Shown here piece by piece: positions 12,084 through 23,405 of a stretch of 64,000 nucleotides of DNA. The position numbers and the translations under genes are program-made. Under the pieces are notes generated by a model, which was given only the letters and a program-made list of their open reading frames with translations, did not search any database and was not told the DNA's origin. Source of the stretch: Calonectria ilicicola. Its lineage: Eukaryota > Ascomycota > Sordariomycetes > Hypocreales > Nectriaceae. The stretch is taken from the NCBI GenBank assembly GCA_020809705.1, contig CP085828.1, positions 5,084,001 through 5,148,000 of the forward strand. The letters are read 5' to 3'. Numbering within the stretch: position 1 is the stretch's first letter; every line of letters begins with the position of its first letter.

Positions 12084-13834
12084 ATGGATTTCAGCGACAC
12101 ATTTAGGGGCATGCCCCTGCCACATGGTTTCATGCTACTATCCTTGTTTGCTATTAGCAGTGCCATTGCTTTGGTCATCTACAGACTATACTTCCATCCG
12201 CTTGCCAAATTCCCTGGTCCGTTTTGGGCCCGTATATCCGGAATTCCCTCATATTGGCACACACTCAAAGGTGATAGGCATGTTTGGCAGTGGACCTTGC
12301 AGGAGAAATACGGTACATACATCACATTGGCTCCACGTAAACCATCAACAGAGTGCACTAACTTCATCTCGCCACAGGGTCCAACATTCGAATCTCCCCA
12401 AATAGTGTGTTGATGAACACACCAAGTGGTTTCAACACTATCTTTAATAGAAAAGGAAATGTCCAAAAGTCCACGTACTACAAAACGTATCCCCGAAGTA
12501 TCGACGCAGTCACCACTTGGAATTCTACCAATATATCGGTCCATGAACGAAAACGACGCGTTTTGTCCCATGCCTTTTCTGAGAAGGCGATACGCTCTGC
12601 CGAGAAATTTGTCCAGTCAAATCTTGAAAGATGGTGCGAACTTATTGACGCTGAAACCCCAAAAGGAGAATGGTCAGCGCCTCTCCACATGAATCATTGG
12701 GCTGACCACTTGATTTTCGACATCCTGGGTGACCTCTGTTTTGGCAAATCATTTGATATGAAGGAACCAGAAGGCACACTACGCTACGTCCCAGGCCTGA
12801 TGACCTCGTTTCTTGCACTATTGCATCCAGTGAGTGGAGCGCATATTAGGTTCCCTCAATTATGAAATTAATATTGATAGATCGCATTCTCTCCATTTGC
12901 TCCACTATGGGTTTGGCTAAAGCCGAGAGGTCTCAACTACCTCTTGGCTAAAACCGCACCCCCTGCGCTCGATAACTGGGGAGCATTTGTCGAGGATTGC
13001 TTTAGAAAAAGAGTTGAAACCGAAAAGAGAGCCCAAGAAAATCCCCAATTGAAAACAGAATCTCGCAAGGACTTTTTCCATTATCTGCTCTCGGCCGTGG
13101 ACCCAGAGACAGGAAAGCCGGGATATAGCCTCCCCGAGCTGTATGGTGAGAGTGAGATGCTCATCATTGCAGGTTCTGATACAACATCAATCAGCTTGGC
13201 TGCTGCATTCTTTTACCTCGTAAGGCACCCTGATGTACAAGATAAGCTCGCCCAAGAAATCCGATCCCGCTTCTCCAGTCTGGACGAGATCAAAGGTGGT
13301 CCAACATTGTCATCATGCCAATATCTTCATGGTTTTATTGAAGAGACTTTGCGTCTGAGTCCACCAATCCCTGCTGACCTTGAACGCGAGGTTTGCCAAG
13401 GAGGCCTAGTTGTTGACGGGCATTATTTGCCGCAAGGTGTTATGGTTAGCGCGACCCCTTACTGCCTTCAGCTAAATGAACACTACCACCCAAACCCTTT
13501 CAAATTTCGACCCGAGCGCTGGATTATACAAAAAGACGGCCAGGATGGTTCATCAGCCGAAGAAGTGGCCAAAGCACGAGCGGCCTTTTTCCCCTTTTCA
13601 CAGGGACCGCGCGGCTGTCCGGGCAAGAACTTGGCATATTTGGAGCTCAGCCTCACCCTTGCCAAAGTTATTCATCAATATTCTATCAAGCAGGAATCGT
13701 CAGATAATCTTGGTGGAGGGAGCCCCAAAGCCATGATGGGCCGGCAATCGGCGGACCAATACCAGTTGTACGATATATTTGTTGCGAAACGGAACGGCCC
13801 GGTAGTGAGGTTCAAGAGAAGGGCAGACTCCTAG
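12084..13834 (+). CDS. Cytochrome P450 monooxygenase
   Basis: Three exons (12084-12312, 12378-12829, 12881-13834) give 544 residues. An N-terminal membrane helix (about 13-37) is followed by the Pro-rich hinge FHPLAKFPGPFW. Motifs in order: I-helix oxygen-activation AGSDTTS (324-330), ExxR as EETLR (381-385), the PERW segment, and the haem loop FSQGPRGCPGKN with ligand Cys473. The length and motif set are complete, so the enzyme is probably active, on the cytosolic face of the endoplasmic reticulum with NADPH-P450 reductase. The HERKRRVLSHAFSEKAI segment puts it among the fungal P450s that include isotrichodermin- and averantin-type hydroxylases. No other biosynthetic gene is adjacent (F-box downstream, BTB upstream), so the substrate cannot be guessed. 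Confidence 0.93.
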
Positions 13835-14163
13835 GCATAATTTTACCAGACATGGTCACTGTTTGCCGCTTGAGCATAACTTCCCGATAATAGTTCATTA
13901 TGGATGCCTTCTTTGTTCATTTCAAAACACAATGCATTCAAATTCATCGAGCCTAGTACATCAAATTGTAGTGAATCATTAACAGTATGGCAACGCTTAT
14001 AAAGCAGTAAAACGTTGTCCTACATCAAAGCCCCATCAGTATTAGTCAGTTGCACAAGGCTGACCCACGCGATTGTTGACGCCTTTTTACCCCTCTCTGC
14101 CTCACTGTTACCTAAACAAAACGTGAGACTAATGTTAACATCCATTCGCAATCCATCATCAAG

Positions 14164-15183
14164 ATGCAGTTGGACGAACTCCCGCCAGAATTACTACTTC
14201 TCCTACCGCAATTCTTATGCAATATCGAGGATTTTAACAATGCCTCGTCCACGTGTCGCAAACTGCACAGCATCTTCAAGCGCACGTCGCCAAATACGAT
14301 CCTATACCTCGCCGCTGCTTCGGGGCCTAAATTATTCTCTCCTCACCCTCACTTTATCGTTCTAGTGACTGCCCGTGAAGTCGGTAACTGGGCTATCGGG
14401 AGCGATGAGAGAACCAAGATCTTGAACAACGCTCTAGGAGCAGGCATGGATGGGTTGTTAAGTGTCGCTATCGAGCATGCTGGTTTGACGATGGATACAA
14501 TCCGGGATTTGCACCGTGCTCGCTTCTCCATCATTAATCCACTATCCGACAGGATAGACAAAATGATCGGCAACCAATGGTATAGCGTTATAAACTCCTG
14601 GGAAGAAGACGATAGCCAACCAGATAGTCCATTCATCGACACAGTCACGCCAACCTTCCAGATCCTCATCTACTCAGAACTTTTCGCCAGCACCATGTTG
14701 TCATGTCTCGATGTAGAAAAGTCTCTCACCAAACTGGGCCCATCGACTCGTCTAGCATTCGTCAAATACTGTCTCCCTGATAAGAGATATACACCACGCA
14801 AAACCGACGCTGTCATAGCCAGAGAGGATCAACAAAACATGTGGTCCATCCTTCGTTCTAGGCGCCTGCGTCGTATTTGGAAGGGATTGGAATCTGAGAG
14901 TGACCGGGATTATTTTCATCAATGGCAGTACAAATTATGGCTTGGTTCACTGCCCACGCGAGGGCTTTCTTGGCTGGAGCTTGCTCCAGTACTTTCTGGA
15001 CAGGAACCGTCTGAAGAGTTGAAAGAAAGGTTGGGGAGAGCTTGGAAACAATTTCTAACTTTGGAACCGGATGGTATTGGTCAGAGTCAGATGGAAAAAA
15101 TGATCTCGATGCGGGAGGTGTTCCCGTCACTTGTGGCAGACATCGCCTACATTCGGAGGGAGATGAGACACCTGTTGCCATAA
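14164..15183 (+). CDS. F-box protein
   Basis: A single exon of 339 residues begins with LDELPPELLLLLPQFL and continues with the LxxxxxTCRKLHSIF pattern, which is the F-box at residues 3-45. F-box proteins bind Skp1 and present substrates to SCF ubiquitin ligases. The remaining 290 residues have no repeat type that I recognise (no WD40 or LRR pattern), as is common for fungal F-box proteins of unknown target. It is in tandem with the P450 upstream, about 330 bp away, but there is no sign of a shared role. Confidence 0.75.
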   Translation: MQLDELPPELLLLLPQFLCNIEDFNNASSTCRKLHSIFKRTSPNTILYLAAASGPKLFSPHPHFIVLVTAREVGNWAIGSDERTKILNNALGAGMDGLLSVAIEHAGLTMDTIRDLHRARFSIINPLSDRIDKMIGNQWYSVINSWEEDDSQPDSPFIDTVTPTFQILIYSELFASTMLSCLDVEKSLTKLGPSTRLAFVKYCLPDKRYTPRKTDAVIAREDQQNMWSILRSRRLRRIWKGLESESDRDYFHQWQYKLWLGSLPTRGLSWLELAPVLSGQEPSEELKERLGRAWKQFLTLEPDGIGQSQMEKMISMREVFPSLVADIAYIRREMRHLLP

Positions 15184-15263
15184 CTGATTTATTCAATAAT
15201 TTTGGGGGTATTCGTTTCTATTACAAATAATTATTCTTTTGCAGAGAAAAAAAAAATGTCCGT

Positions 15264-16185
15264 TTATTTGGACACATAGTGAGCGACGTAAGCAACTTCC
15301 ATCATGCTTCCTGAACCTCCCCATGTGCTAGCATTTGGAGCACCGGCCTACAATATTGTTAGTATCGACATCAATTTGCAAAGGTGAAAGCTGCAGCTTC
15401 AGGGAACATACCCAATCTCCACCAATCGCCACATTGAGAATAGCGTACAGAGGGCTCTGGCATACAGCCGCCCACACGGTGGCGTTGTTGATTTGTGCAC
15501 CAGTAATCTGGTTGAACTGAACTCCATCCCTCATCCAAGTAATCGACTGCTCCTTCCATGCGTCACTCCTGCGGTCGAACTGAACTCGCCAGCTGTGGTA
15601 GAGGTTGTCGTTCTGAGTGACGGAGCCGGTGAGACCGGAAGGCTCGTTGCAAATACCTCCGGGGGACTGATCGCAGTGCAAGGCGCCCTGTGCAGTGGGC
15701 TGGCCGTTGATGTTCTCCATGATGTCAATTTCTCCAGTTGCGGGCCATGTTCCACCGTGTCGGTAAGAGTTTCCGAGAATCCAGAAAGCGGGCCAAATGC
15801 CCTGCTTGTTCTTAGTAGGGTTCCCGGCGAGGCGAAGACGAGATTGGAGGATGGTGATCTTTCCGGGGGTAGGAGTGAACTTGTAATTGCTTTCAACACG
15901 GCCGGATGTCCAGAGTCCAGTAGAATCCTTCCTAGGAATAATTTGCAGAGTGCCCTGGCCGCTGACTCGGAGGTTGTTGGTGCTCTTCTTGTACACCTGA
16001 ACTTCGTTGTTGAATGTTACGCTGTTTTGGATCAGATTCCATTCGGTGGTTGGTGGGAGAGTGTTGGCTGCTCCATTAAACTCGGAAGCCCAGACAAGTG
16101 TGTAGGCGCTGTAAGAGGGAGGTCCCCAGGCAAGGGCAATAGAAAAGAATGAGAGAAGGACTGTAACGACCAGTTGGAAAGCCAT
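15264..16185 (-). CDS. Secreted GH16 endo-beta-glucanase
   Basis: Two exons (15412-16185 and 15264-15347; intron with GTATGT donor and GATACTAAC branch point) give 285 residues. The start is the ATG at 16185. Residues 1-20 form a signal peptide ending SIALAW. The rest is one GH16 fold with the catalytic signature GEIDIMEN: nucleophile E152, D154, acid/base E157. QGIWPAFWILGNS before it and YAILNVAIGGDW near the end are standard GH16 segments. There is no anchor, carbohydrate-binding module or GPI signal, so the enzyme should be released. Family activities are endo-1,3(4)- or 1,3-beta-glucan hydrolysis. It is unrelated in architecture to the membrane-bound GH16 about 12 kb away. Confidence 0.93.
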
Positions 16186-19100
16186 GGTCAAGTCAAAAGA
16201 GTGTGTGTGTCAAATGAGTGACTGAAATGAGCGACGAAATGAGTGATGCTGCTGAACAAGATTCTCAGCCAAAACGGCGCAACCATCTATTATTGTACTC
16301 CTGTCCGGCGAAGGGTGCCGTTCCACCAACCCGTTGCTAGACCCATTTGCCACGCACTCTTGTCAATAGCTCAGGGTCTTGGGAGAACTAGCAAGTCGCT
16401 TCCGCAGACTTAGTGCCGTACCCGGAGCCTGCTCACTGTTTTTTTCGTTCCTGAACCAGTCAGTTGGCGCCGTCGTCCACGGGTCCGGCTCGATAAAGAC
16501 ATTGTTCCGGCTGGACAAGCGAGTGTCTGAACAGCTGAAATGCCAGATCAAGACCAAGTAGGCGCCACGACCGGACGCCACATTCAACACCAAGCCAATT
16601 CGGGTGATGGAGCATACCACACACAATAAAAAGATATTACACAGCCAACGGCGACTCAGATGGCAAGGCTTGGCTTGTGGACCCTTCAGGGGCCGAGAAT
16701 CAATAGTTGGATTCGGTCCCACCCTTGCCCCCCATCCCGGAAATATTCCCTGAAGATACGCAGGTACCGCGCTTTCAGGCTAGAGGCTCTCATTTAGCCT
16801 ATAGCGCCCCTGTTCAGTTCCGTGGATGGGAGCAGTGGAATATTGGGCCTTCACGATCTCTGCAGATTGAGTTCAGTGACGATCTCCTAGGGTGGTGATC
16901 TTGACTCGACATTTGCCCTACTCCACTGCCATGTTTTTTTTTCATGACACAAACCACATCACATCATGCCAGTCTCGGATAGTCGGGAATTTTCAGGAAA
17001 CAACGGCAATCTAGCGCAACACCAAGAGCCGACTTTTCCAGGTGTTTGAGAGCCACAAAATACAGTGACGCGTCACGTCCAATATTTCTGTTGGTCCAGC
17101 ATCGTTAGCGCTCCCTTAGTGTGAGGCGTTTGGTCTTAAAGACGCCACCAAACCAGACAGTTGGTGTTTGAAGAGTGCCCCATGCTCAAATTCTTCCTAC
17201 TCGTCAAAGTTTGTTTTCTCCTGTCCACTTTAATCAATAAGTCTTCGTCATCACTGATCAAATGGTTCGATGCATTCTCCTTTGCTTCTCACCGGCTTTG
17301 TTGGTATGTGGACATCTCGGCAAGCCCTATGGATCCAAACCCCTACAAATTTTTACCAAGCATGTAGCTGAGAGCTTTCTAATATCAGACCGCGCGCCTA
17401 ATTCGGTGCCAATATTTGAAAGCCGCAATGGTTCTGCATGAGTGGAAGACTCGAAGCCCCGAGGCCCCAGACTCACGTTCCGGCGTCCATTCTGATAACA
17501 TGAATCCAATCAAGGAGCTATGGCTTAGTCCATGGTGACCACTTTTTTCCATCAGGCACAATAAAGATTAGGTTAAAACTGAGTCTTGGATGCGTTGTTA
17601 AATGTCTCGTTTGTTTATCCTTGGCACCCAAACTAGCTTCAAATATCCTTGTGCATTGGATGACTCAAACGTCAGGCTGATCAACCATCTCTTCGACGAC
17701 TCCACAGAGAGGACACAAAACCTGAGAAACCCTGTTTGGGAAGTTTGACCCAACAACGAGGACAGATATAGCAAATTCTGCGGTCATTTCCACAAAGGAT
17801 AGCGCAGATCCATATGTTCCCAATGGCTGGCAGTCCACTGATGCCTAAATGAGACATGGATTTCATCATGATAGTAAATAGGATCTCCAGTCTGAGTACC
17901 CGTGGACTGAAGAAGGAAAAACCAGGTCTCCATCCTCAGGAGTTCTGTACATTACGTTTAGCATACCGTGCCAACTAATACTATCCGTTCATCCATCAAG
18001 CTGGTGAATAGCGATAAAGACCTTGCCGTTTTTATTCACCTCTCTGAAATGCAAAGACTAACAAACCATTGACAAAGTTTTTGACTCTTTCACGAACAAT
18101 CGAAAGAGATATCTTAGGCATCAAGCAGCAGCCATCATATTCAGCAGAAATTCGTGGAAAGAACTTGGAGTGCGTGCCTGTATATAAACCTTGACAAATA
18201 GCAACCTCACGTTCTATCTTTCAATTTTAGTCTGATGATCAAAAGCAATCATCCATACCGGGTTTCAGAGGGTGCGATAAGGTGAGGGCCGGACCGACAC
18301 CCGCGACTGTACGCCACCAGTGAGGTATCATTTCCTCTCAACCAATCACATCTCGCCTGGTTTAATAGGTGCATTTCCACGCTCGATCTGGCACATACGA
18401 CCATAGCTCTCAGAAAATACGGGATCCCGTCCGCTCTCCCATAGTCAAGCTGAGAAGCGGTGAATTAGTACTCGGGTCGGTGACGACCGGGGAATCCTCG
18501 CTGTTGTATGTTCTTTTTGGTAGATTTTTGCTCCTGGCATGGAGTCTTTTTTTATGGGTCAAAGGATATTGTGCCCTTCATGGTGGTCACTTTGGACAGA
18601 ATTGATGAGCCACCCACTCCTTGGCCGCCGAAGTTTATCCTCATATTAGCCGAGTGGCTGGAGAAAAGGGGTAGGCACGCCACATTGTCAGTTTTGAGGC
18701 TTGGGTCCACACCTTTCATCCACAGTGACACGATTGGCTGAAAAAATTCTCACGCCAGTGCTGCTTTTACTGAATCCTGCAACTCTTAGAATAACCGTAC
18801 TGTGCTTGGCTGTCTTTTGACAAGCTTCACATCGGTAGGCTCAGCGATTTAGTCCCATTTCTAGCGTGTATTTCGCGTTTATTATTAACTATTCCCCCGT
18901 AGCAAAATTCATGCAAGTCGGCCGTTTTTTTCCACCGAAGAAGAGCAACAAAACAAGACCAAAAGACGCGTTGATTGCGCTTACCCTACACATCAGTCAA
19001 ATTTCATTTCGGTCGCGTGCAATCAGGAAACAGTCGACCTTGGCAAAATGAACCGGGGTCAGATAACTGGAATAAGTGCCCTTATATGATCCCATAAGAC

Positions 19101-19329
19101 CGCTTGCAATCCAAAGTTTAGGAACTGAATAATAATTCTGTCTTGTTTTGGTTGTACTGCCTAAACCAATCCAATTGTCTTGAAGTAACCAACACTGATT
19201 TGCACTTGTCACTTCTTGCCCAAAATAATTATATCGTGTTTGGACTACTACCCCGAATTTTGGAAACATAATTATATAAATCACGTTTCTTCTGATTAAT
19301 CCCAATAATTCCCATGTTCCGATTGTATT
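16186..19329. other. Long intergenic region, no firm gene
   Basis: About 3.1 kb. A 62-codon minus-strand frame from an ATG at 17869 to 17681 contains closely spaced Cys residues (CYICPRCW) reminiscent of a zinc-ribbon fragment. A 59-codon plus-strand frame (17262-17441) begins with a hydrophobic leader. Both are too short to call as genes. Near the left end should lie the promoter of the secreted GH16. The remainder shows only chance short frames. Confidence 0.4.
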
Positions 19330-19845
19330 TTAATTACACGTTCTATTAAATTGCTCGTCAAAGCTGGGTGAACATGTATTTTGGATGCTTGCAGCCTCGA
19401 ACTCCAAGCTTGCATAAATCTGGCATCCCTCGCCAGCCATTACCCGGCCTGCATCTTCGCTGCCTCCGTACTTGAGCACCTTTTGTGCCAAACTCTCAGC
19501 AACGGCGTTGTTCCTGCTTGGATCGTTTAGGCTGGTGTTGGATCGGAACTTGGAGAATCCTGCAACGGCTGCATAGCCGAGCCGTCTTGCGTATAAGAAG
19601 GCGATTTGCTCATCGATAGCGTTGATGTACTTGCGAGCGCATGCCAAATCCTCCGTGCTGTTGTTGGAGTTGCAGATATCGGCGACTGGAACAGCTGAGA
19701 GAACGCCAAGGTCATAAGGTGCTGTGGTTTCGTCATTCTCTGAGCCAGGGTAATTCTGTGCTGTCGCATTCTCAGATGGGATGTAATGGCAGTATGAGGC
19801 CGCGACAGCCAGTGGAAAGATGCACAGGAGCGTGGATGAACGCAT
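19330..19845 (-). CDS. Small secreted protein with chorismate-mutase-like helix
   Basis: One exon, 171 residues, ATG at 19845. Residues 1-18 are a signal peptide. The central segment ARKYINAIDEQIAFLYARRL resembles helix 1 of AroQ-type chorismate mutases (xxIDxxIxxLxxRR), followed by GYAAVAGFSKF and later DPSRNNAVAESLAQKVL, which could be the second and third helices. The Cys residues of the mature part (as in ICNSNN, LACARK, EGCQIY, NTCSPS and the C-terminal NRTCN) would suit disulfides in a secreted protein. Several Asn-x-Ser/Thr sites are present. Secreted chorismate mutases are known in plant-associated fungi, but full catalytic residues cannot be verified here. It could equally be a structural relative without activity. 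Confidence 0.65.
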   Translation of the reverse strand: MRSSTLLCIFPLAVAASYCHYIPSENATAQNYPGSENDETTAPYDLGVLSAVPVADICNSNNSTEDLACARKYINAIDEQIAFLYARRLGYAAVAGFSKFRSNTSLNDPSRNNAVAESLAQKVLKYGGSEDAGRVMAGEGCQIYASLEFEAASIQNTCSPSFDEQFNRTCN

Positions 19846-21362
19846 TTTTTTTTAGACGCTGGGATGGTGGGCTCAAAAGTCGTGGCCAAAACAGTTACAA
19901 TTGGTCTGACAGCCATCAAGGAAAAAAATTCGTGAGGCTTGCATAGCCTAATATACCTTCGTGAGACAAACTTAGTCAGACCAAAGGATTTATGCTTGGA
20001 CCCCTTAATTTCATTGGGTGGTGGCTCGTGGTCAGAAATTAGTTGTCTCTCTTAACGAGTTTAATCCCTGCCCGAATGACGCAGTTGAGGATTTCAACGG
20101 AACAGATGATGCTTAGACCATCACATAGACTTCATGTTTACATCTGGTTAAGATCTACTACAATGAAAGTAAGATTATTGACAATTAGGTAGCCATATAT
20201 TTTAGCCATTAAATAAATAAGTAACGATATCGGTTCTCAGGTAGTAGGGCCTGTGAATTCTACATTGCAGGGGATAATATAAAGTTGGGACTAGCCAGGA
20301 ATGAAGCTAATGCCATTTTGCGCCATTGAACCAATGAACCTTGTTGGGGAACTCAACCATGCCAAACTGGGTTTGTGACCAAATGGGTTACCAGCTGGCT
20401 CAATTGGTTACCGGAGTTTAGTTTTTGGGCGGCGATGTTAGAGCTTTTTCTTGCTTAGGGGTGACGAGGTTTTCGTGGAAATCAATCATTTCATGGAAAT
20501 ACATGGCCATTGTGATGAATTGGTATACAAAGATAGTACAAAGTTTTACAGGGAGAAGCCTGTTACTAACCCAGTCGGTGCGAAAATTATGACAATATAT
20601 TTGACAACCGTCTAAATCAGGCATCACATTCCACACCTGTAATGAAGATAAACAGACACCCTACATTTTGAGTTGATGCATTTTGATATCATTGCGAAGA
20701 GGTATGATGCCGTGATTTGAAAGCTCACCATTGCGTGTGGACTGCTTTCGTTGAGTGCAGAATGGCGTGGATGAATACCTCTTGTGAGTCCTTAATTGCT
20801 GTTTGTCTACATGCCTCCATATAAAATTCACTGGATCTACTATTCTTTGCCGATAATATTTTTTTTTAACCTCGATTCTCTCTTATTTATGGCCTGATAA
20901 CGTGCCGTGGTGATGGCATATTGTTGTGGACGGCAATGTCATAATGTAGATTGGTCGTGAAAATCGTTACCGGAAATAAGGACCAAGAACCAAAATCTGA
21001 CACGGAGAGGTATTTATGGACTTTTGAATGAGAGACGAAATACAGCGTTGGGAACCAATCGACATGATGGATCGGCAATGGTGGCGGGTCATTTATTGAC
21101 AATTAGCCGATCATGGCGTCACTGGTCAGACAATTCAGGCAGCGACTTTGGCTTCTTACTAAAGCATAAAGTTGTTAAAGAGACCGACTGCTCAGAATTT
21201 TCCTTTCAAAAGCTTTCATTTTGCTGCCTTCTCACAATTTTCTCGTTTGTGACACTGCCTGGGTTAATGGAAAGCATCTTACCTCTTTATTTGAAGATAA
21301 ATAAAATATAGCCCAACGACACCATTCGTACCTATCATTGATGTTTGGAAGAAGGCGTTGCA
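19846..21362. other. Intergenic, no firm gene
   Basis: About 1.5 kb of AT-rich DNA. A 72-codon minus-strand frame (20418-20636) preceded by a possible short first exon near 20820 can be drawn, but the splice phases do not agree, so no gene is called. Confidence 0.5.
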
Positions 21363-21701
21363 ATGAAATATAATAAACTGGCCATTATCGTTTCCGCTAC
21401 GGCGTGCGCCGCCACCACCCCACCAGCCGCAGTTGGCCAAGGGGTCATGGGCTTTTTTAACCAGCCCTTCTGGCACACTATTGCTGGTTATGCCCTTGGG
21501 TCGTTCGCTGTAGCGCAATATTTCGGGATGCAAGCCGGGAAAAACTGTGATGCATCAGTTTCAATGGCTGAGAAAGTTCGCATTGCCATGGAGGCGACGC
21601 TCGCATCAAACCCTGATGCATTGGAACACACGGTCACTGTTGATGGCACTGGAGGCTTGTATACTGTATCTTGGAGTACTATGAAGAAAGACGATGTGTA
21701 A
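21363..21701 (+). CDS. Small secreted protein of unknown function
   Basis: One exon, 112 residues. The start at 21363 gives a good signal peptide (MKYNKLAIIVSATACA). The mature part has a hydrophobic stretch WHTIAGYALGSFAVA around residues 43-57, one Cys, and a predicted helix then beta-rich C terminus ending SWSTMKKDDV. I do not recognise the family. Codon use and an ordinary stop context support a real gene; a single short exon keeps confidence moderate. It is convergent with the CFEM receptor next to it. Confidence 0.5.
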   Translation: MKYNKLAIIVSATACAATTPPAAVGQGVMGFFNQPFWHTIAGYALGSFAVAQYFGMQAGKNCDASVSMAEKVRIAMEATLASNPDALEHTVTVDGTGGLYTVSWSTMKKDDV

Positions 21702-21886
21702 ATTAGGTTTTTACATTAAAATCATCCTAATTTGGATGGACTTCATTTAAATGAATGGTATCGTTGTTTTTGAGAGCAATCGGTGATGATTGCAGTCACA
21801 AATACACCCAATTCTTCTTCATATCAAACATGTATTTTTCATTCAGACATTATAATTATGCATCTCTATTATATAAGGGAGTGTTT

Positions 21887-23405
21887 TTAAACATCGATTG
21901 ACTTGTCAGTATTCCTGTCAGGCGTTTTCATTCGAACCAACTCAGTTTCGTCGCCCTCTTCATATGACACGACGTATGTCCTCGATAAAATGATTTCGTT
22001 CGGGTGTGTAGGGGCCCGAGGTCTGTCGTGACCACTCTGGGTAGCTGACCTTGCGCTATGCGTGGCTGATCTCGCGCTCTTATTACCCGTACTGAAGTTT
22101 CCATATGTGCTTCTCGTTGTCTCGATAAGCTTGGGGAACAAACGCATAAAGGCTGAGCGGAGTGAGGGCATGCATGTGCAAATTTCTCCGACTGCAATCT
22201 CAATGATGGACCATTGTGTAACCTGGACAAAATCCCAAGTTTGATTGTCAGTCTTTCCAAATTCGACTAGGAAGCGAAGTCGGATGATGCTAATGACAGT
22301 AACACTGTAGAAAAAGTCAGTGGGTGAGTCCTGCTGATAGGTATAGGAGAATGGAGAAAACAAACCCTGTGCCGACGAAAAACATCAATCCAACGCCCAC
22401 TTTCTTCTTCCAATCGAGTTTAAGATGTTTCAATTGTGAGAGAGGGATGGCCAGCATCCAGATATCGAGGGCGACGCTAATAGCAGCATTTGACCAGGTG
22501 ATGGTGTTGATGCTGTAGCACATTCCTTTGTGCTCCCCATCCCATTTATCCCAGAAATAAGAGACAGGACGACATTGGAAAATAACCAGAATGGTAAAAG
22601 CAATACCATACATGGTATTAAAGACGACAGTCCCCCACAGGAGAAGACGCGGTGTCCTGGTCGGAAAGATGCGCAAGCAGAAGAAAAGCAATGACATTTT
22701 CACCCAAGTGAGCTGGGCAAAATAGAGAACTGCCAGTATGTAGAAATACTTTCCAAAGTTGGTGAGGTCATGGAACGGGACGGTCCAAACATCTTTTCCG
22801 AGGCCACCTTGGTCTACAAGACCCCATTGGTTGATCACTAGACTGGCAATACTGGAAACTCCTGTAAGAAGGATGAACCAATCGTCGAGGCCGTATTCGA
22901 TTTTGAACAGGAACTTGAATAGCAACCGCTGGATGATACAGAAGCAGCCAATCACTCCAATGGTATTGGAAATGATAATGTGGGACTTGGATCGATCACG
23001 GACGGGGGCGTCGCAATAAGCCATGCTCAGGTTTTTCGTCGCTATTAATAATCATCAGCGCAAGCAAGCAAAATTTCCCAATCTGGTTGAACCCACTGAG
23101 AGATTCTTTCACTGTGCAACTCTTTAAAACACACTCCGTCATCTCGTTTTGAAAGTCCATGTTGGTGCAGGCACATGTTCGATTGGTCGGTAGACAGCCC
23201 GAGTCGGTTAAAGAAGTCATCAAACATGTAATCTGAGTGGCATTAGAACGACACTAACGGAGGGGAAAACACGTTTGTGCAATCATTGGCAACTTACAGA
23301 ACAAGAAGGCAAGCTATTAAGCAGATCCTGCTGCGACATCTCGGCCATGCTCGCGGACACTGCCGCGAGGCATACTGCCAAGGCAAGCTTCCACACAGCA
23401 CGCAT
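21887..23405 (-). CDS. CFEM-domain PTH11-type seven-helix receptor
   Basis: Four exons (23298-23405, 23097-23232, 22366-23041, 21887-22304) join in phase to 445 residues. A signal peptide (1-19) precedes a complete CFEM domain whose eight cysteines lie at about 35, 39, 49, 56, 58, 70, 75 and 91, with the CAC pair and the MDFQNEMTEC stretch typical of the family. Seven hydrophobic segments follow (about 105-365), including YGLDDWFILLTG, FGKYFYILAVLYFAQLTWVK and TITWSNAAISVALDIWMLA, which define the fungal rhodopsin-like PTH11 receptors. The tail carries short SARSAT repeats and acidic/charged residues. CFEM-PTH11 proteins sense host or surface cues and signal through G proteins in plant pathogens; here that role is inferred from family only. 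Confidence 0.92.

Noticed and set aside
17262..17441. 59-residue frame with a hydrophobic leader
   Set aside because: Leader-like start but no further signal; overlaps another equally long frame with a leader, so chance is likely.
20418..20880. Possible two-exon small gene on the minus strand
   Set aside because: The GTGAGC donor and TACAG acceptor do not agree in phase; joining gives an immediate stop.
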